From: Bolinopsis microptera
Taxonomy: Eukaryota; Ctenophora; Tentaculata; Lobata; Bolinopsidae
Length of the DNA: 64,000 nt
Assembly (NCBI RefSeq): GCF_026151205.1
Contig: NC_087082.1
Span: 5,091,908 to 5,155,907 of the forward strand
Direction of reading: 5' to 3'
A program made the translations under genes and the position numbers. Of the stretch, positions 62,801-63,914 are shown piece by piece (within the stretch, counting starts at the first letter, position 1; each line of letters starts with the position of its first letter). A model generated the notes under the pieces. It was not told the DNA's origin and searched no databases. It saw only the letters and a list, made by a program, of their open reading frames with translations.

Positions 62801-63914
62801 AAGAATCCAGTTCTTTTAGCGGGGCACCCTACCTAAAGCCAAATTGAGATATAATAATCATATTCCTAGAGAAATAATCAGAAATCGAATACCAATCAAA
62901 TAATATGATATATAGGAGTAGTAACCATATTTACTATGCAAAATGCCCCAACCACATAGTGTAAATTTATATAGAATTCAAATTCCATATCATCATTAAA
63001 CCTCAATAGTCAATATAATAGCCCAAGCAAAATTAAATAACTTCTTATATACCTTACTGTCATACTACAAATTAATTAAACATTTGAAATCTGTTAACCA
63101 GAGAATAAATTTCTAAACCTAATGCAAGTGAAATAATTTAGATGCAATAATGAATGCCTAATGTGAGTATCATCTGTTAATGTCCTTGTAAAAAAGTCTG
63201 TAAAAGAGATATGAGTAACTAAGTGGTAACTAGTGGTAACTAGCGATAACTGGTGGTAACTAGTGGTAACTAGTGGAAACTAGTGGTAAATAGTGGTAAA
63301 TAGTGGTAAATAGTGGTAAATAGTGGTAAATAGTGGTAACTAGTGGTAACTTGGGACGCAGAGTTACTTTCAAGAAGGAGAAACAAATACCTGCTCGAGC
63401 CCAAGATACTGCAGCTTTGAGAGCCATTGTCACTGCAAGATTATAATTTCCGCCCTTCATGACGACAAGCGATGCTTGGTGTCGTACTCTTGCTGATAAA
63501 TATAATACAGATCATTAAATCAAGAATTAGTCTCGGTTTACAAGATTTGCTTTAACCGGGATTGATACAGTAAAGATTGTAATCACTATGATTTATGATG
63601 ATTTACATCATTTACTACTGAAACCAGCAGGTTCTTAATAAATCTATGCCCACTTTTGTGGAATGTTGAGGCAGAGTAAGGATTGACTGTACAGTGTACT
63701 ATGATTGATCAGATTGCAGTCACTGCACCTTATAGACAACTTGAGTGTGTTAAAGATATGCAATCATAATGATACGATAACCATGATAACATGATAGTGA
63801 AAACGAAATCAACTTTTAATACCAATTGCAAGGTCGTCTCGACCGCTTTCCCAACAGTCAGCCTGGTTGTGAAGTTCCATAGTTTGGTTGCGAGCTCCAC
63901 ATTAACTATGTCAT
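11673..63914 (-). CDS. SPO22/TEX11-like TPR protein, exons spread over 52 kb (partial)
   Basis: Ten exon candidates on the minus strand have GT-AG borders and TPR-like helical repeats: 63823-63914, 63391-63492, 62512-62603, 62163-62282, 56090-56164, 25206-25347, 24841-25020, 24384-24546, 21457-21570 and 11673-11841. Phases join exactly at 63.4/62.5, 62.5/62.2, 25.3/25.0, 25.0/24.5, 24.5/21.5 and 21.5/11.7 kb. The 62.2/56.1 kb junction is also phase 0. The 63.8/63.4 kb junction does not fit, so a small exon is missing there. The motif ELATKLWN, then VRHQAS, then repeated A-x-x-x-W helices resembles the SPO22/ZIP4/TEX11 family, TPR scaffolds that bind chromosome axis and crossover factors in meiosis. 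About 400 residues are seen, against roughly 900 usual. The alternative is two genes, the first ending at the TAG at 24379-24381. Confidence 0.5.
11870..12240. other. No gene seen
   Basis: AT-rich, with TATA and ATAGATAAT simple repeats near 12050-12130. Presumably intronic if the minus-strand gene is real. Confidence 0.4.
12241..12520. repeat. 280-bp foldback: 135-bp arms, 10-nt loop
   Basis: 12241-12375 is the reverse complement of 12386-12520 with about two mismatches (at the GAAGTTAGG/CCTAAATTC and AATTGTTTG positions). A transcript across it would make a near-perfect 135-bp hairpin. The arms include GGCGTCAACGCC. The small ORF across it is only a by-product of the symmetry. Confidence 0.93.
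12614..12626. promoter_or_regulatory. X-box-like dyad GTTACCAGGTAAC
   Basis: Fits GTNRCC-N-RGYAAC exactly. A near copy GTTACCTGGTAAG follows about 20 bp later, within a degenerate repeat CTACTTAGTTACC. No nearby gene start is seen. Confidence 0.35.
12980..13060. repeat. Short repeats GTCGCGAATAGTTCAATGGT
   Basis: Three to four copies of a 20-27-bp unit lie ahead of the 48-bp array. The rest of 12660-13450 shows nothing I can support. Confidence 0.7.
13460..15913. repeat. 48-bp minisatellite, about 51 copies, open on both strands
   Basis: A 48-bp unit (contains ATAGTGCTTATCTGCAGCAC) is repeated with almost no change for 2.45 kb. Because 48 is divisible by 3 and the unit lacks stops in one frame on each strand, it gives a minus-strand ORF of 842 codons (13394-15922; 16-residue unit with VGANTSAADKHY) and a plus-strand ORF of 833 codons. 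Nearly all variation falls in one minus-strand codon (GTT, GCT, ACT or GGT; V, A, T, G). A rare GCTACT variant occurs at 14511 and 15135, exactly 13 units (624 bp) apart within a repeated order of variants. That is a higher-order duplication. A protein function is not supported by context, but is not excluded. Confidence 0.93.
15914..17850. other. GPCR upstream region; CACGTG cluster only
   Basis: No exon is recognised. Four CACGTG palindromes lie at 16155-16203. The zone 17400-17850 is the probable promoter and 5' leader region of the GPCR gene, with no feature I can single out. Confidence 0.4.
16155..16203. promoter_or_regulatory. CACGTG E-box cluster (4)
   Basis: CACGTG at 16155, 16176, 16187 and 16198, inside GACACGTGGTCAATAGTACC and the shorter unit ACACGTGGTCA. 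Spacing is 21, 11 and 11 bp, close to helical turns. CACGTG is the core of bHLH-Zip sites (MYC/MAX, USF, MITF/TFE families). Confidence 0.6.
17860..19137 (+). CDS. Class A (rhodopsin-like) GPCR, two exons
   Basis: A seven-helix receptor of 350 residues: exon 1 17860-18595, intron with GT-AG borders (ACGG|GTCTGT ... CCCTTCAG|GA), exon 2 18821-19137. I chose the ATG at 17860; 17875 is an alternative. TM1 has the conserved GN (FGTLGNLLAL) and TM2 the D of VDLILAV. The TM3 Cys is in FCDVWGF and ECL2 carries AAC. TM7 has NPIIY. N-terminal NDTT is a glycosylation site. The E/DRY motif at the end of TM3 is replaced by SRA (VSRAYSL) and TM6 has no CWxP (ALFTGTYLFFNVPA), both unusual. The intron falls inside TM6. 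The ligand cannot be told. Codon use is GC-richer than the surroundings, which supports a functional gene. Confidence 0.93.
19138..21456. other. GPCR 3' region and non-coding DNA
   Basis: Around 19150-19340 several short GAGAGTGT/AACTCTCC pieces recur in both orientations. The rest has only short ORFs. No repeat or RNA gene is supported. Confidence 0.4.
21457..21570 (-). CDS. SPO22-like exon
   Basis: Acceptor TTGTTTCAG. The frame gives ESIERVSKTLELLKN, an acidic linker and DLRIKARDLLWKVR, a helix ending in the L-W pattern seen in other exons of the gene. The first two bases complete an ATG with the A left by the 24.4-kb exon. Donor CGTG|GTAGTA leaves a G that fits the 11.7-kb exon. The alternative donor AAG|GTTCGT would not fit. 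The LINE begins about 40 bp away on the other strand. Confidence 0.55.
21600..23495 (+). mobile_element. CR1-type LINE, 5'-truncated
   Basis: The unit comprises the reverse transcriptase ORF and a 3' tail ending in short AATCT repeats (TTAATCTAATCTAAAATCTG near 23480) with no poly-A, as in the CR1/L2 group. The endonuclease half of ORF2 and any ORF1 are missing. The target-site duplication was not identified. Confidence 0.85.
21612..23276 (+). CDS. LINE reverse transcriptase (C-terminal 554 residues of ORF2)
   Basis: An uninterrupted frame. RT blocks are in order: SLYKKGSRKDALNYRPVSLT (about 70-90), NPNQHGFVEGKS (about 112), FYLDFCKAFDSVPHHRLL with the first catalytic Asp (about 146), SGVPQGSVLGPLLF (about 205) and the catalytic FADD in LFADDLKV (about 237), followed by the thumb and a W/C-rich C-terminal region (RPHLEYCAQLWSPP). 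No APE endonuclease is present, so the copy cannot be autonomous. The intact frame suggests recent insertion. The order and motifs place it in the CR1/Jockey-like set of non-LTR elements. Confidence 0.95.
   Translation: MTYPQFSSLLDDGLSQRDTKCLCVPDSIHPKLLKELEHNSSFVSAVTKLFQTCASSGKIPEQWKTANVTSLYKKGSRKDALNYRPVSLTCILCKLYEKLVRRHIMSFVSKKINPNQHGFVEGKSCLSNLLESVECIIELLEDGAPVDVFYLDFCKAFDSVPHHRLLTKMRNLGISGNTLDIVKDFLSGRRFKTFVGGAYSYLRDVLSGVPQGSVLGPLLFVIFINDLPDCINGISKLFADDLKVIMDANDTESTFNMLESLQNWQNVWLLKFNPSKCKIMHVPFNENPLQEYVFSGVTLECIEAEKDLGVLTSSDLKWSKHIKSCISKANSMIAWVTRNLIIREINVMRNVYKTIIRPHLEYCAQLWSPPACHGNWATIIELENVQRRFTRLIDDIGTLPYSERLDALQITTLAERRVRGDLIEAYKIVNGLVEYGKDIFNLSRSGDKIVSTKSNNIDRNIKTLSNNFLSERVISFWNKLPSFVRNSVSVIAFKINLEEFKKTNNLVDTGNFWEVSNIVSAKIEGVNYIEKKKQQVQYLYKNPCVAKRKGINIS
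23510..24370. other. No gene seen
   Basis: Contains a GC-rich patch at 24030-24100 (GGGGGTCG/CGACCCGCC pieces) of unknown nature. Short ORFs lack coding features. Confidence 0.4.
24384..25347 (-). CDS. Three SPO22-like exons (25.3, 25.0, 24.5 kb)
   Basis: Exon 25206-25347 (acceptor uncertain, at GAGAATAG) encodes EEIALRGCLMVPDTC and ends ACG|GTAAGC. Exon 24841-25020 (60 codons, acceptor GTCCGCAG, donor GAG|GTGAAA) has MYRLLTTCCFEEGADV and ITAARLATQLDPCAESQLLL, clear paired helices. Exon 24384-24546 starts after CCACAG with EIKSNLPDWLSEALDIVLEY. All junctions are phase 0. The last exon either uses the weak donor A|GTTAGT (phase fits the 21.5-kb exon) or reads on to the TAG at 24379-24381, which would make it terminal. 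Confidence 0.6.
25045..25077. repeat. GTA trinucleotide run
   Basis: About ten GTA/TAG repeats directly outside the 25.0-kb exon's acceptor region. Confidence 0.8.
25400..26260. other. No supported gene
   Basis: One open stretch at 25490-25650 on the plus strand (SSEFYSSVCGSVNTYEGD) looks mildly coding but has no splice partners. The rest is AT-rich. Confidence 0.35.
26265..26430 (+). pseudogene. Third copy of the IWQVKSKLKL segment
   Basis: Homologous to 28438-28590 and 31017-31160. The frame reads IWQVKSKLKLGTGVRRFL and then stops early (GGA GGA TAA). The flanking TTGTTTCGGTTTATTTGC is also shared. It is a divergent, broken copy. Confidence 0.7.
26684..27969. mobile_element. TTAA-flanked TIR element, 1.29 kb
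   Basis: The ends are AGGATGAGGGGACCTTAGAA and its reverse complement, bounded by TTAA at 26680-26683 and 27970-27973. TTAA target duplication is typical of piggyBac (and Kolobok) elements. A subterminal inverted block contains TGTGACGTCA at 26831 and its complement at 27822-27831. The interior holds CpG-rich stretches but no transposase, so it is non-autonomous. Confidence 0.85.
28438..28590 (+). pseudogene. Frameshifted copy of the 40-residue ORF
   Basis: Begins GCTGCCATGG like the intact copy at 31017 and is nearly identical, but an extra T in the TTTTTT run after RRF shifts the frame and stops it. Confidence 0.75.
28640..29710 (+). pseudogene. Duplicated gene fragment, unit 1
   Basis: Unit of a tandem duplication with 970-bp period (28741 matches 29711). 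It contains two separated coding-like segments: one ending KGKKMVTVPPVTMSAHF ... MGNWRVIEPP ... IFHSKES stop (28704-28955), and one from ATG 29116 with SKARVNGIMYETEPMFLKS ... LERLHLNDAG ... TFQVQQTGF (29116-29376). A Cys-containing piece (IPSDCGDICSI) precedes the first in another frame. The order of pieces and the P-x-W-x-x-G-x-W-R pattern faintly recall MD-2/GM2-activator-like secreted proteins, but I do not claim this. Frames are broken. Confidence 0.6.
29711..30720 (+). pseudogene. Duplicated gene fragment, unit 2
   Basis: Near-identical second copy of the preceding unit. Differences include a 9-bp insertion duplicating TATTGAACC near 29833, TATAAGAC for TATGAGAC, a 6-bp insertion (GGTCCT) before GAGCAAC and an earlier stop at 30339. 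The high identity, including non-coding parts, shows a recent duplication. Confidence 0.7.
31017..31139 (+). CDS. 40-residue ORF, first piece of duplicated gene family
   Basis: ATG in a good context (GCTGCCATGG) followed by EEQKRIWQVKSKLKLGTGF, a run ending LPEDKLINVHIYVNKH and TAA. It is the only intact version of three copies in the window (26.3, 28.4, 31.0 kb). It is basic and amphipathic with no signal peptide. It may be a first exon whose downstream splice is not recognised, or a stand-alone small protein. Confidence 0.4.
   Translation: MVEEQKRIWQVKSKLKLGTGFRRFLPEDKLINVHIYVNKH
31230..31720 (+). pseudogene. Duplicated gene fragment, unit 3 (fused form)
   Basis: Here the LERLHLNDAG segment is followed directly by the longest Cys-rich piece: FHEYKCRQKIFDLCRINTTT, then IPSDCGDICSINTRSGLLLT, which is truncated in units 1 and 2. 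A frameshift lies between QVQQTGF and LDLPKKLAL. It then jumps to the 3' part (IFHS) and shared non-coding tail (GAGAGGTCACGTGACATCAC). It probably shows the ancestral order of segments. Confidence 0.55.
31877..33839. mobile_element. TIR element with GGTGGATA motifs, copy 2 (longer)
   Basis: Same termini as copy 1 (GGGCACTTTCAAAAAC and complement). Target duplication AGAG at 31873-31876 and 33840-33843. GGTGGATA occurs at 31950, 32050, 32206, 32349 and 32512. The reverse complement TATCCACC occurs at 32735, 32933, 33097, 33299, 33471, 33603, 33629 and 33763. AGTGGATA variants pair with the inverted ones near 32688 and 33059. Flanking bases give an about 20-bp consensus AGGGCCAAATTTGGTGGATA. 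No transposase is present. Confidence 0.9.
33845..35720. other. No gene; contains unfilled insertion site
   Basis: 34729-34795 matches the sequence that flanks copy 2 of the TIR element and is uninterrupted (GGAAAACACAGAGATAAAAT). 35088-35111 is a 24-bp perfect palindrome centred on CACGTG. T-rich tracts at 35540-35640. No ORF of note. Confidence 0.6.
35737..35865. mobile_element. 129-bp hAT-type MITE
   Basis: The terminal inverted repeats are 21 bp, beginning GGCAAGTTTCCATAAACGAT. They are flanked by an 8-bp target duplication CATGAAAT at 35729-35736 and 35866-35873. An 8-bp duplication is characteristic of hAT elements. The small ORF across it is a by-product. Confidence 0.93.
36198..36283 (+). 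CDS. Exon-like segment with PYPTCSACP motif
   Basis: Bounded by ATTCCTAG (acceptor) and CCTC|GTAAGT (donor). The open frame has YYGDPYPTCSACPYLSITRN. A diverged homologue lies at 40510-40583 with the same borders. The C-x-x-C spacing suggests a metal-binding turn. Unrecognised. It appears to be an exon from a duplicated copy of the gene region at 40-41 kb. Confidence 0.3.
36290..37130. other. No gene seen
   Basis: AT-rich, with poly-T tracts at 36590-36740. Confidence 0.4.
37134..38719. mobile_element. TIR element, 1.59 kb, non-autonomous
   Basis: Inverted ends TATAATTATCCCATATCC (about 23 bp in full) at both sides, each followed inside by a GAATGTAGGAAATT block (37180 and 38680). The interior has GGGGGCTTCGCCCCC (38508) and GCGAGCGAAGCGAGTGGGCC (38638). 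The target duplication cannot be fixed because the end itself is AT-rich; TA is possible. No transposase ORF. Confidence 0.75.
37651..37690. repeat. 40-bp perfect hairpin
   Basis: ACAGATTAGTTAAAACGCC, two bases, then its exact complement. It lies inside the 37.1-38.7-kb element. Confidence 0.9.
38720..39300. other. No gene seen
   Basis: AT-rich spacer before the zinc-knuckle ORF region. No feature supported. Confidence 0.4.
39310..39385. repeat. 76-bp direct repeat, left copy
   Basis: Identical to 41019-41094 over 76 bp (AGAGAGAGAGTCAGCCAGCC ... GATTTAGGG). In the right copy the sequence is the end of a putative terminal exon. Here it forms the leader of the ORF at 39401. Confidence 0.97.
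39401..39664 (+). CDS. Small protein with zinc knuckle and F-box-like helix
   Basis: 87 residues from ATG 39401, 15 bp after the 76-bp repeat. Residues 6-19 (CTSCNSKEHKYKDC) match the CX2CX4HX4C zinc-knuckle spacing exactly. Residues 35-66 (VISKIIDLITAEGD ... ISEVRVCSKQFKNVV) resemble an F-box core. The stop TGA overlaps the ATG of the next ORF (ATGA), which is in the -1 frame. Zinc knuckles are common in Gag-like and nucleic-acid-binding proteins. No known protein is recognised. Both motif calls are pattern-based. Confidence 0.45.
   Translation: MTIRRCTSCNSKEHKYKDCKEQWRRKRSAVLNLNVISKIIDLITAEGDFYTISEVRVCSKQFKNVVDNSIAHFITNGKFKVQLNFAG
39661..39996 (+). CDS. Small protein with HMG-box-like region
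   Basis: 111 residues. Residues 46-97 (SKYWLFLTYGDIKYYEFVRK ... SKEQFVRHKDMIWDRYTQSQ ... YDYM) follow the spacing of an HMG box: aromatic start, P-G-V-S-x-x-x, central I-W and SQ-x-K-x-x-Y. The basic N-terminus lacks a known domain. The start ATG overlaps the upstream stop, so translation could depend on re-initiation, -1 frameshifting or splicing. Otherwise these are pieces of one broken gene. Confidence 0.35.
   Translation: MKHFCRQLVTAQIQRTGAPSLESQNLNSMTYCCISASMNTNKHSKSKYWLFLTYGDIKYYEFVRKYPGVSKEQFVRHKDMIWDRYTQSQKDVYDYMIKSLFGTYFFQVAFL
40510..40583 (+). pseudogene. Diverged copy of the PYPTCSACP exon
   Basis: Homologous to 36198-36283 with the same borders (TTCCTAG ... CCTC|GTAAGT). It keeps YCGEPYPTC but has a 1-bp loss near the start and another indel after the Cys, so no single frame stays open. 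Confidence 0.35.
40751..41087 (+). CDS. Two last exons of an unrecognised gene
   Basis: Exon 40751-40825 (acceptor CTTTTCAG, donor CACG|GTCAGT) reads QTPPADCASFPAVRKNVGEN. Exon 40990-41087 (acceptor CATTTCGCAG) joins in phase and reads ILEATCPSSRERVSQPRYNT then HQFPLITQLPN and TGA. A degenerate homologue of the first exon lies at 40285-40345 (SPEHCNWFPFLAV, then stop). No domain is recognised. The 76-bp repeat covers the end of the last exon, whose duplicate at 39310 is out of frame. Confidence 0.35.
41019..41094. repeat. 76-bp direct repeat, right copy
   Basis: Perfect copy of 39310-39385. The pair brackets 1.6 kb carrying the zinc-knuckle and HMG-like ORFs. Confidence 0.97.
41682..41801. 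promoter_or_regulatory. 11-bp CACGTG array (10 E-boxes)
   Basis: The unit GTATCACGTGG or GTCTCACGTGG is repeated with an exact 11-bp period. CACGTG occurs at 41688, 41699, 41710, 41721, 41732, 41743, 41754, 41765, 41776 and 41787; the last unit has CATGTA. Every site therefore faces nearly the same side of the helix. Confidence 0.85.
41905..42007 (+). CDS. Possible terminal exon, unrecognised
   Basis: The open frame YVKINIAILTSATDEIDRLL then ESISGAEDKNRRGSTH and TAA, followed at once by AATAAAAG, a polyadenylation signal. The acceptor would be near 41900 (AACTAAG). The V-x-I-x-x-x-x-x-x-x-x-x-E-I-D-R-L-L pattern is like the C-terminal end of fold-type I PLP enzymes such as class V aminotransferases. 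This is only a resemblance. Confidence 0.35.
42136..42275 (-). CDS. Possible terminal exon on the minus strand, unrecognised
   Basis: After GTTAAG the frame reads about 46 codons (IFADYYKVLSDTDPGESMYL ... SLDRSSVQ, TGA). It is Asp/Ser-rich like a cytoplasmic tail and converges on the plus-strand exon above. Acceptor weak, no partner exon found. Confidence 0.25.
42290..45190. other. Mostly non-coding; CpG-rich patch near 43.8 kb
   Basis: 43780-43890 is GC-rich with CpGs (GCGCCGCGC, TTGCGCGCTGC). It contains the X-box GTTGTCATGGTAAC and is followed by a TATATTTAAA box near 43908, so it could be a promoter. The ORF after it (44-44.2 kb) has no recognisable feature. The rest is AT-rich. Confidence 0.35.
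43867..43880. promoter_or_regulatory. RFX X-box motif GTTGTCATGGTAAC
   Basis: Exact match to GTHNYYATRRNAAC, inside a CpG-rich stretch. Suggestive of a ciliary-gene promoter, but the gene is not identified. Confidence 0.4.
45201..45465. repeat. 61-bp repeat, about 4.5 copies
   Basis: Period 61 bp (starts at 45201, 45262, 45323, 45384, 45445). Each unit has the perfect 13-bp palindrome GGAACCTGGTTCC or a one-base variant, and AGAGTAAGTTCACGGTCCC. Isolated relatives of the unit lie at 44750 and 45958. Confidence 0.9.
45480..46660. other. No supported gene
   Basis: An open stretch near 46193-46300 (VASEGKTYFGQTTKELVLLL, after CACTGCAG) could be an exon upstream of the 47.1-kb one, but there is no phase or homology support. 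Confidence 0.3.
46668..47024. repeat. 27-bp minisatellite, about 13 copies
   Basis: Unit GTAATGGTGGGTTTCAGTAA plus GGAGCTG (27 bp), nearly invariant. One unit near 46790 has a short internal duplication (GTAAGTG). A frame stays open on each strand only because 27 is a multiple of 3. Each unit contains both an acceptor-like GGGTTTCAG and a donor-like CTG|GTAATG. Confidence 0.93.
47099..47245 (+). CDS. Possible terminal exon, unrecognised
   Basis: Acceptor CAATTTTATAG followed by about 48 codons (SSLAKFLKGFPDTPPTKGYT ... ITNNSLLEWTLQKYLSRE) and TGA. GC content and codon choice look coding. The spacing of T-K-x-Y-T-x-x-x-A ... L-L-x-W-x-L-x-x-Y-L recalls the C-terminal helical repeats of M1 aminopeptidases, but this is not a firm call. 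Confidence 0.35.
   Translation, partial: AFNSSKSSLAKFLKGFPDTPPTKGYTVCTAITNNSLLEWTLQKYLSRE
47580..47760. repeat. Two short repeat clusters
   Basis: CAGCCCACCTACT twice at 47595-47622, and three 21-bp copies of CTTCCRGGTSACCTTGGTA at 47695-47755. The rest of 47.25-48.0 kb shows nothing. Confidence 0.7.
48040..48718. repeat. 14-bp/8-bp compound repeat, about 45 units
   Basis: ACTACCATAGTAAC units interspersed with short ACAGTAAC units. Blocks repeat in the same order (for instance near 48410-48530 and 48540-48690), showing higher-order duplication. Each unit carries the AGTAAC half-site seen in the X-box-like arrays. Confidence 0.93.
48730..50130. other. No gene seen
   Basis: AT-rich upstream region of the lectin cluster. 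TATA-rich around 49990-50010. Confidence 0.4.
50150..50347 (+). pseudogene. Tectonin fragment (about one and a half blades)
   Basis: From LGNNQWKRISGALTNVDVSG to SENKWQHV the sequence is almost identical to blades 2-3 of the complete gene, then ends LQS and stop. It has no ATG in frame and no signal peptide. Its upstream edge joins unrelated DNA abruptly. Confidence 0.85.
50947..51723 (+). CDS. Secreted tectonin-type (tachylectin-1-like) six-blade lectin
   Basis: 258 residues, intronless. ATG 50947 gives FKFTRCKFFLSVLILGL, a signal peptide with likely cleavage after EVSS (about residue 23). Six tectonin repeats of about 35-38 residues follow, each starting W-x-x-[IV]-[PS]-G-x-L and containing [VW]-G-V-N-x-x-x-x-I-[YF]: WEKAPGGL, WTRISGGL, WKRISGAL, WQHVGGRA, WVNVSGKL and WVKVPGRL. 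Six blades is the number in tachylectin-1/L6 and fish-egg lectins, secreted innate-immune or egg proteins that bind bacterial surface sugars. The last residues (VEKKI) come from a run of nine A at the junction with the next copy and probably replace the original ending (VALRT in copy 2). Confidence 0.93.
   Translation: MFKFTRCKFFLSVLILGLTAEVSSKYLTGVWEKAPGGLTRVSKGDSGVWGVNSNGHIYQLNSNERTWTRISGGLVQVSSGKSVWGVNSVDEIYTYLGNNQWKRISGALTNVDVSDKDNVWGVNRNQLIFRYSKSGNKWQHVGGRAIQISVGEAGVWVVNENHDIYYRAGTYGDVDTTGSHWVNVSGKLKWVSSGSDIVVGVNAADEIYYREGVSSTNPTGSRWVKVPGRLMQIDISEDQVVGTNSAHHIYKSPVEKKI
51740..52434 (+). pseudogene. Tandem tectonin copy, broken
   Basis: Begins at the first blade with no signal peptide, nearly identical to the upstream gene. 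Relative to it there is +1 in GTAAATAAGCG (near 51915), +1 in CCACTAGGG (near 52198), a 4-bp GAAG duplication near 52293 and a 6-8-bp loss before the last blade. Each disrupts the frame. The last blade is more diverged (IDVHKDEYVVGTNSANHIYK, then VALRT stop). The break at exactly the blade start and the A-run suggests unequal recombination. Confidence 0.9.
52435..54465. other. Non-coding; 19-C run and a 16-bp palindrome
   Basis: 52618-52636 is a run of about 19 C. 53797-53812 is AGCAACGCGCGTTGCT, a perfect palindrome. No exon is recognised. Confidence 0.4.
54470..54575. repeat. Degenerate interstitial telomere-like repeats
   Basis: ACCCTAACCC, ACCCTAACCCGAACCC, AACCCTAATAT and GGTAACCC occur within about 100 bp, matching the animal telomere unit CCCTAA in decayed form. 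Confidence 0.5.
54935..55200. repeat. Direct duplication of about 80 bp
   Basis: GTGTCCTGATAATTTACTTG ... AGTAACCAGCAATGTTAT at 54940-55015 recurs at 55120-55195 with two or three changes. Confidence 0.9.
55340..56090. repeat. 20-bp minisatellite containing splice donors, about 36 copies
   Basis: The plus-strand unit TTCTCACCTTGATTAAGTTA reads on the minus strand TCAAG|GTGAGA. The last unit merges with the end of the SPO22-like exon at 56090, whose real donor is GTCAAG|GTGAGA. Variants with CTCAGTGCATTGA (24-bp units) occur in blocks of two or three and lose the donor. Block order is repeated, showing higher-order duplication. Confidence 0.95.
56090..56164 (-). CDS. SPO22-like exon at the minisatellite edge
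   Basis: Acceptor CGTCTCAG; 25 codons EKLTNTRYAVERAIKFGKGI then LPNVK; donor AAG|GTGAGA, which is the founder-like unit of the adjacent 20-bp array. Phase 0 at both ends. It follows in phase from WEIAINFYKE of the 62.2-kb exon, giving a continuous TPR helix pair. Confidence 0.6.
56599..56648. promoter_or_regulatory. CACGTG cluster, 22-bp spacing (3)
   Basis: CACGTG at 56599, 56621 and 56643 in units of CACGTGGGCACAACAAAGTC. Confidence 0.6.
56785..56835. repeat. AGGTGTGATGATCTCACCTTCTCAC duplicated unit
   Basis: Two direct copies of a 25-bp unit beginning AGGTGTGATGATCTCACC, itself partly dyad-symmetric, just before the Penelope-like element. The name is cut to its first bases here. Confidence 0.75.
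56886..58580 (-). mobile_element. Penelope-like element with 99-bp inverted repeats
   Basis: The insertion is flanked by a 13-bp target duplication TTGGTTAGTACTT (56873-56885 and 58581-58593). 56886-56984 is the exact reverse complement of 58442-58540. Between them lies a 350-codon ORF in reverse orientation with RT end and GIY-YIG endonuclease. The RT is 5'-truncated compared with full Penelope ORFs. A 40-bp tail separates the right inverted repeat from the target duplication. Confidence 0.9.
57350..58402 (-). CDS. Penelope-like RT end plus GIY-YIG endonuclease
   Basis: 350 residues, uninterrupted. The RT palm motif YVDD lies at about 28-31 (LYKRYVDDAGS), followed by the thumb (EFPSTPADFVPFLSTEIRID) and the Penelope-typical HHPDSVKEECKKNFYRNA helix. 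An Arg-rich linker (NRRTRRRRQTT) follows. A Cys motif (CDLGNPNNCEICPRL) precedes the GIY-YIG domain (AIYLVTCELCGKRYCGETER, then SLHARLMEHR with the catalytic Arg and a later Glu). The N-terminal two thirds of the RT is absent. The intact frame points to a young copy. Confidence 0.95.
   Translation of the reverse strand: MWKFERNSIYLDSYYISNPVRFLYKRYVDDAGSLAKSREEALDMLQRIADQDPDNRIKWEIEFPSTPADFVPFLSTEIRIDEEGKVHHRFYRKTQNKGITLHQKSHHPDSVKEECKKNFYRNATIASSGPQELDHSVKIIDHLLKKNGHQPLSHNARNRRTRRRRQTTPDSVPLTLPFISGTVCNKIRNYIKSNKLPIRVIFTPGKKLQDIFCRSRPLDKKTCDLGNPNNCEICPRLTGTTCSTKGAIYLVTCELCGKRYCGETERSLHARLMEHRQAARNPRAHPENGVGQHYASLHPNRTPVLSFKLLDLQSKTVRRKIVEAMYILRLSPEMNDRSELSYLYKYLVDV
58779..58824. promoter_or_regulatory. 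CACGTG cluster, 20-bp spacing (3)
   Basis: CACGTG at 58779, 58799 and 58819 in a 20-bp unit close to ACTGGAGTCACGTGATCAAT, about 560 bp upstream of the LDLa gene. Confidence 0.6.
59383..61929 (+). CDS. Secreted LDLa-domain protein with NGS repeats, five exons
   Basis: Exons 59383-59578, 60138-60311, 60788-60940, 61115-61375 and 61727-61929 join in phase to 328 residues with GT-AG borders and a TAG stop. MLLLQIIGGIILATTLA is a signal peptide. A His/Asn/Gly/Ser tract (HNGS about eight times, each an N-glycosylation sequon) follows. Four LDL-receptor class A domains come next, each with six Cys and the acidic calcium-binding end (DDELNC, DDELNC, IDELNC, EDELNPHC). Asn/Thr-rich linkers (NNGTDNNNGTD) lie between. 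The tail (HFEFGGLEFEVKAGRHIDHQ ... CLVWDQCHPDA) has no known domain. There is no transmembrane helix, so it is probably extracellular. Exons 2 and 3 are recent duplicates together with their introns. Confidence 0.88.
59639..60120. repeat. Intron 1 array of 9-bp CCTAGTAAC, about 50 copies
   Basis: Nearly all of intron 1 of the LDLa gene. Adjacent units form GTAACCTAGTAAC, an exact fit to GTNRCC-N-RGYAAC, so X-box-like sites overlap every 9 bp. Blocks with CAGTTACCTAGTTACC and CATAGTAAC occur twice. Confidence 0.95.
60371..60778. repeat. Intron 2 array of 9-bp CCTAGTAAC, about 45 copies
   Basis: Same unit as intron 1, preceded by the same 60-bp unique stretch (AATTTTATTGAATTATTATG). Variants include AATCTAGTAGCC and TATCAACC. 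Confidence 0.95.
61440..61625. repeat. Short repeats in LDLa intron 4
   Basis: AATGTCTTAA four times at 61426-61462. Inverted TTAGGTGGTAA / TTACCACCTAA copies at 61559, 61594 and 61612. Confidence 0.7.
61930..62160. other. 3' region of the LDLa gene
   Basis: ATTAAATAAG at 62086 may serve as a polyadenylation signal. Converges on the SPO22-like exons on the other strand. Confidence 0.35.
62163..62603 (-). CDS. Two adjacent SPO22-like exons
   Basis: Exon 62512-62603 (acceptor ACTTCAAG, donor CAG|GTTTCA) reads EIVEGYQILKEVEENIPTER then TLEFLSIKAQ. Exon 62163-62282 (acceptor CTCTTCAG, donor GAG|GTAATA) reads LACFEGDLEKAEKLLHSISE then QSKEIASATCWEIAINFYKE. Joined they form a textbook TPR pattern (L-A-x-F-x-G-D-L-E-K-A) with matching phase 0. 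Confidence 0.7.
62610..63205. other. Intron, nothing seen
   Basis: AT-rich. Lies between two well-phased minus-strand exons. Confidence 0.5.
63211..63350. repeat. Degenerate GTAACTAGTG repeat
   Basis: 10-11-bp units AACTAGTGGT and AAATAGTGGT, about 13 copies. The array ends about 45 bp downstream (minus sense) of the donor of the exon at 63391. Confidence 0.85.
63391..63914 (-). CDS. Two SPO22-like exons nearest the N-terminus
   Basis: Exon 63823-63914 (acceptor TTTTGCACAG, donor TTG|GTATTA) reads DDIVNVELATKLWNFTTRLT then VGKAVETTLQL; the ELATKLWN motif is the strongest link to SPO22/TEX11. Exon 63391-63492 (acceptor TTATCAG, donor GCAG|GTATTT) reads ARVRHQASLVVMKGGNYNLA then VTMALKAAVSWARAG. 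The phases of these two do not match, so a short exon or an unseen border lies between. The gene start is beyond the window. Confidence 0.6.
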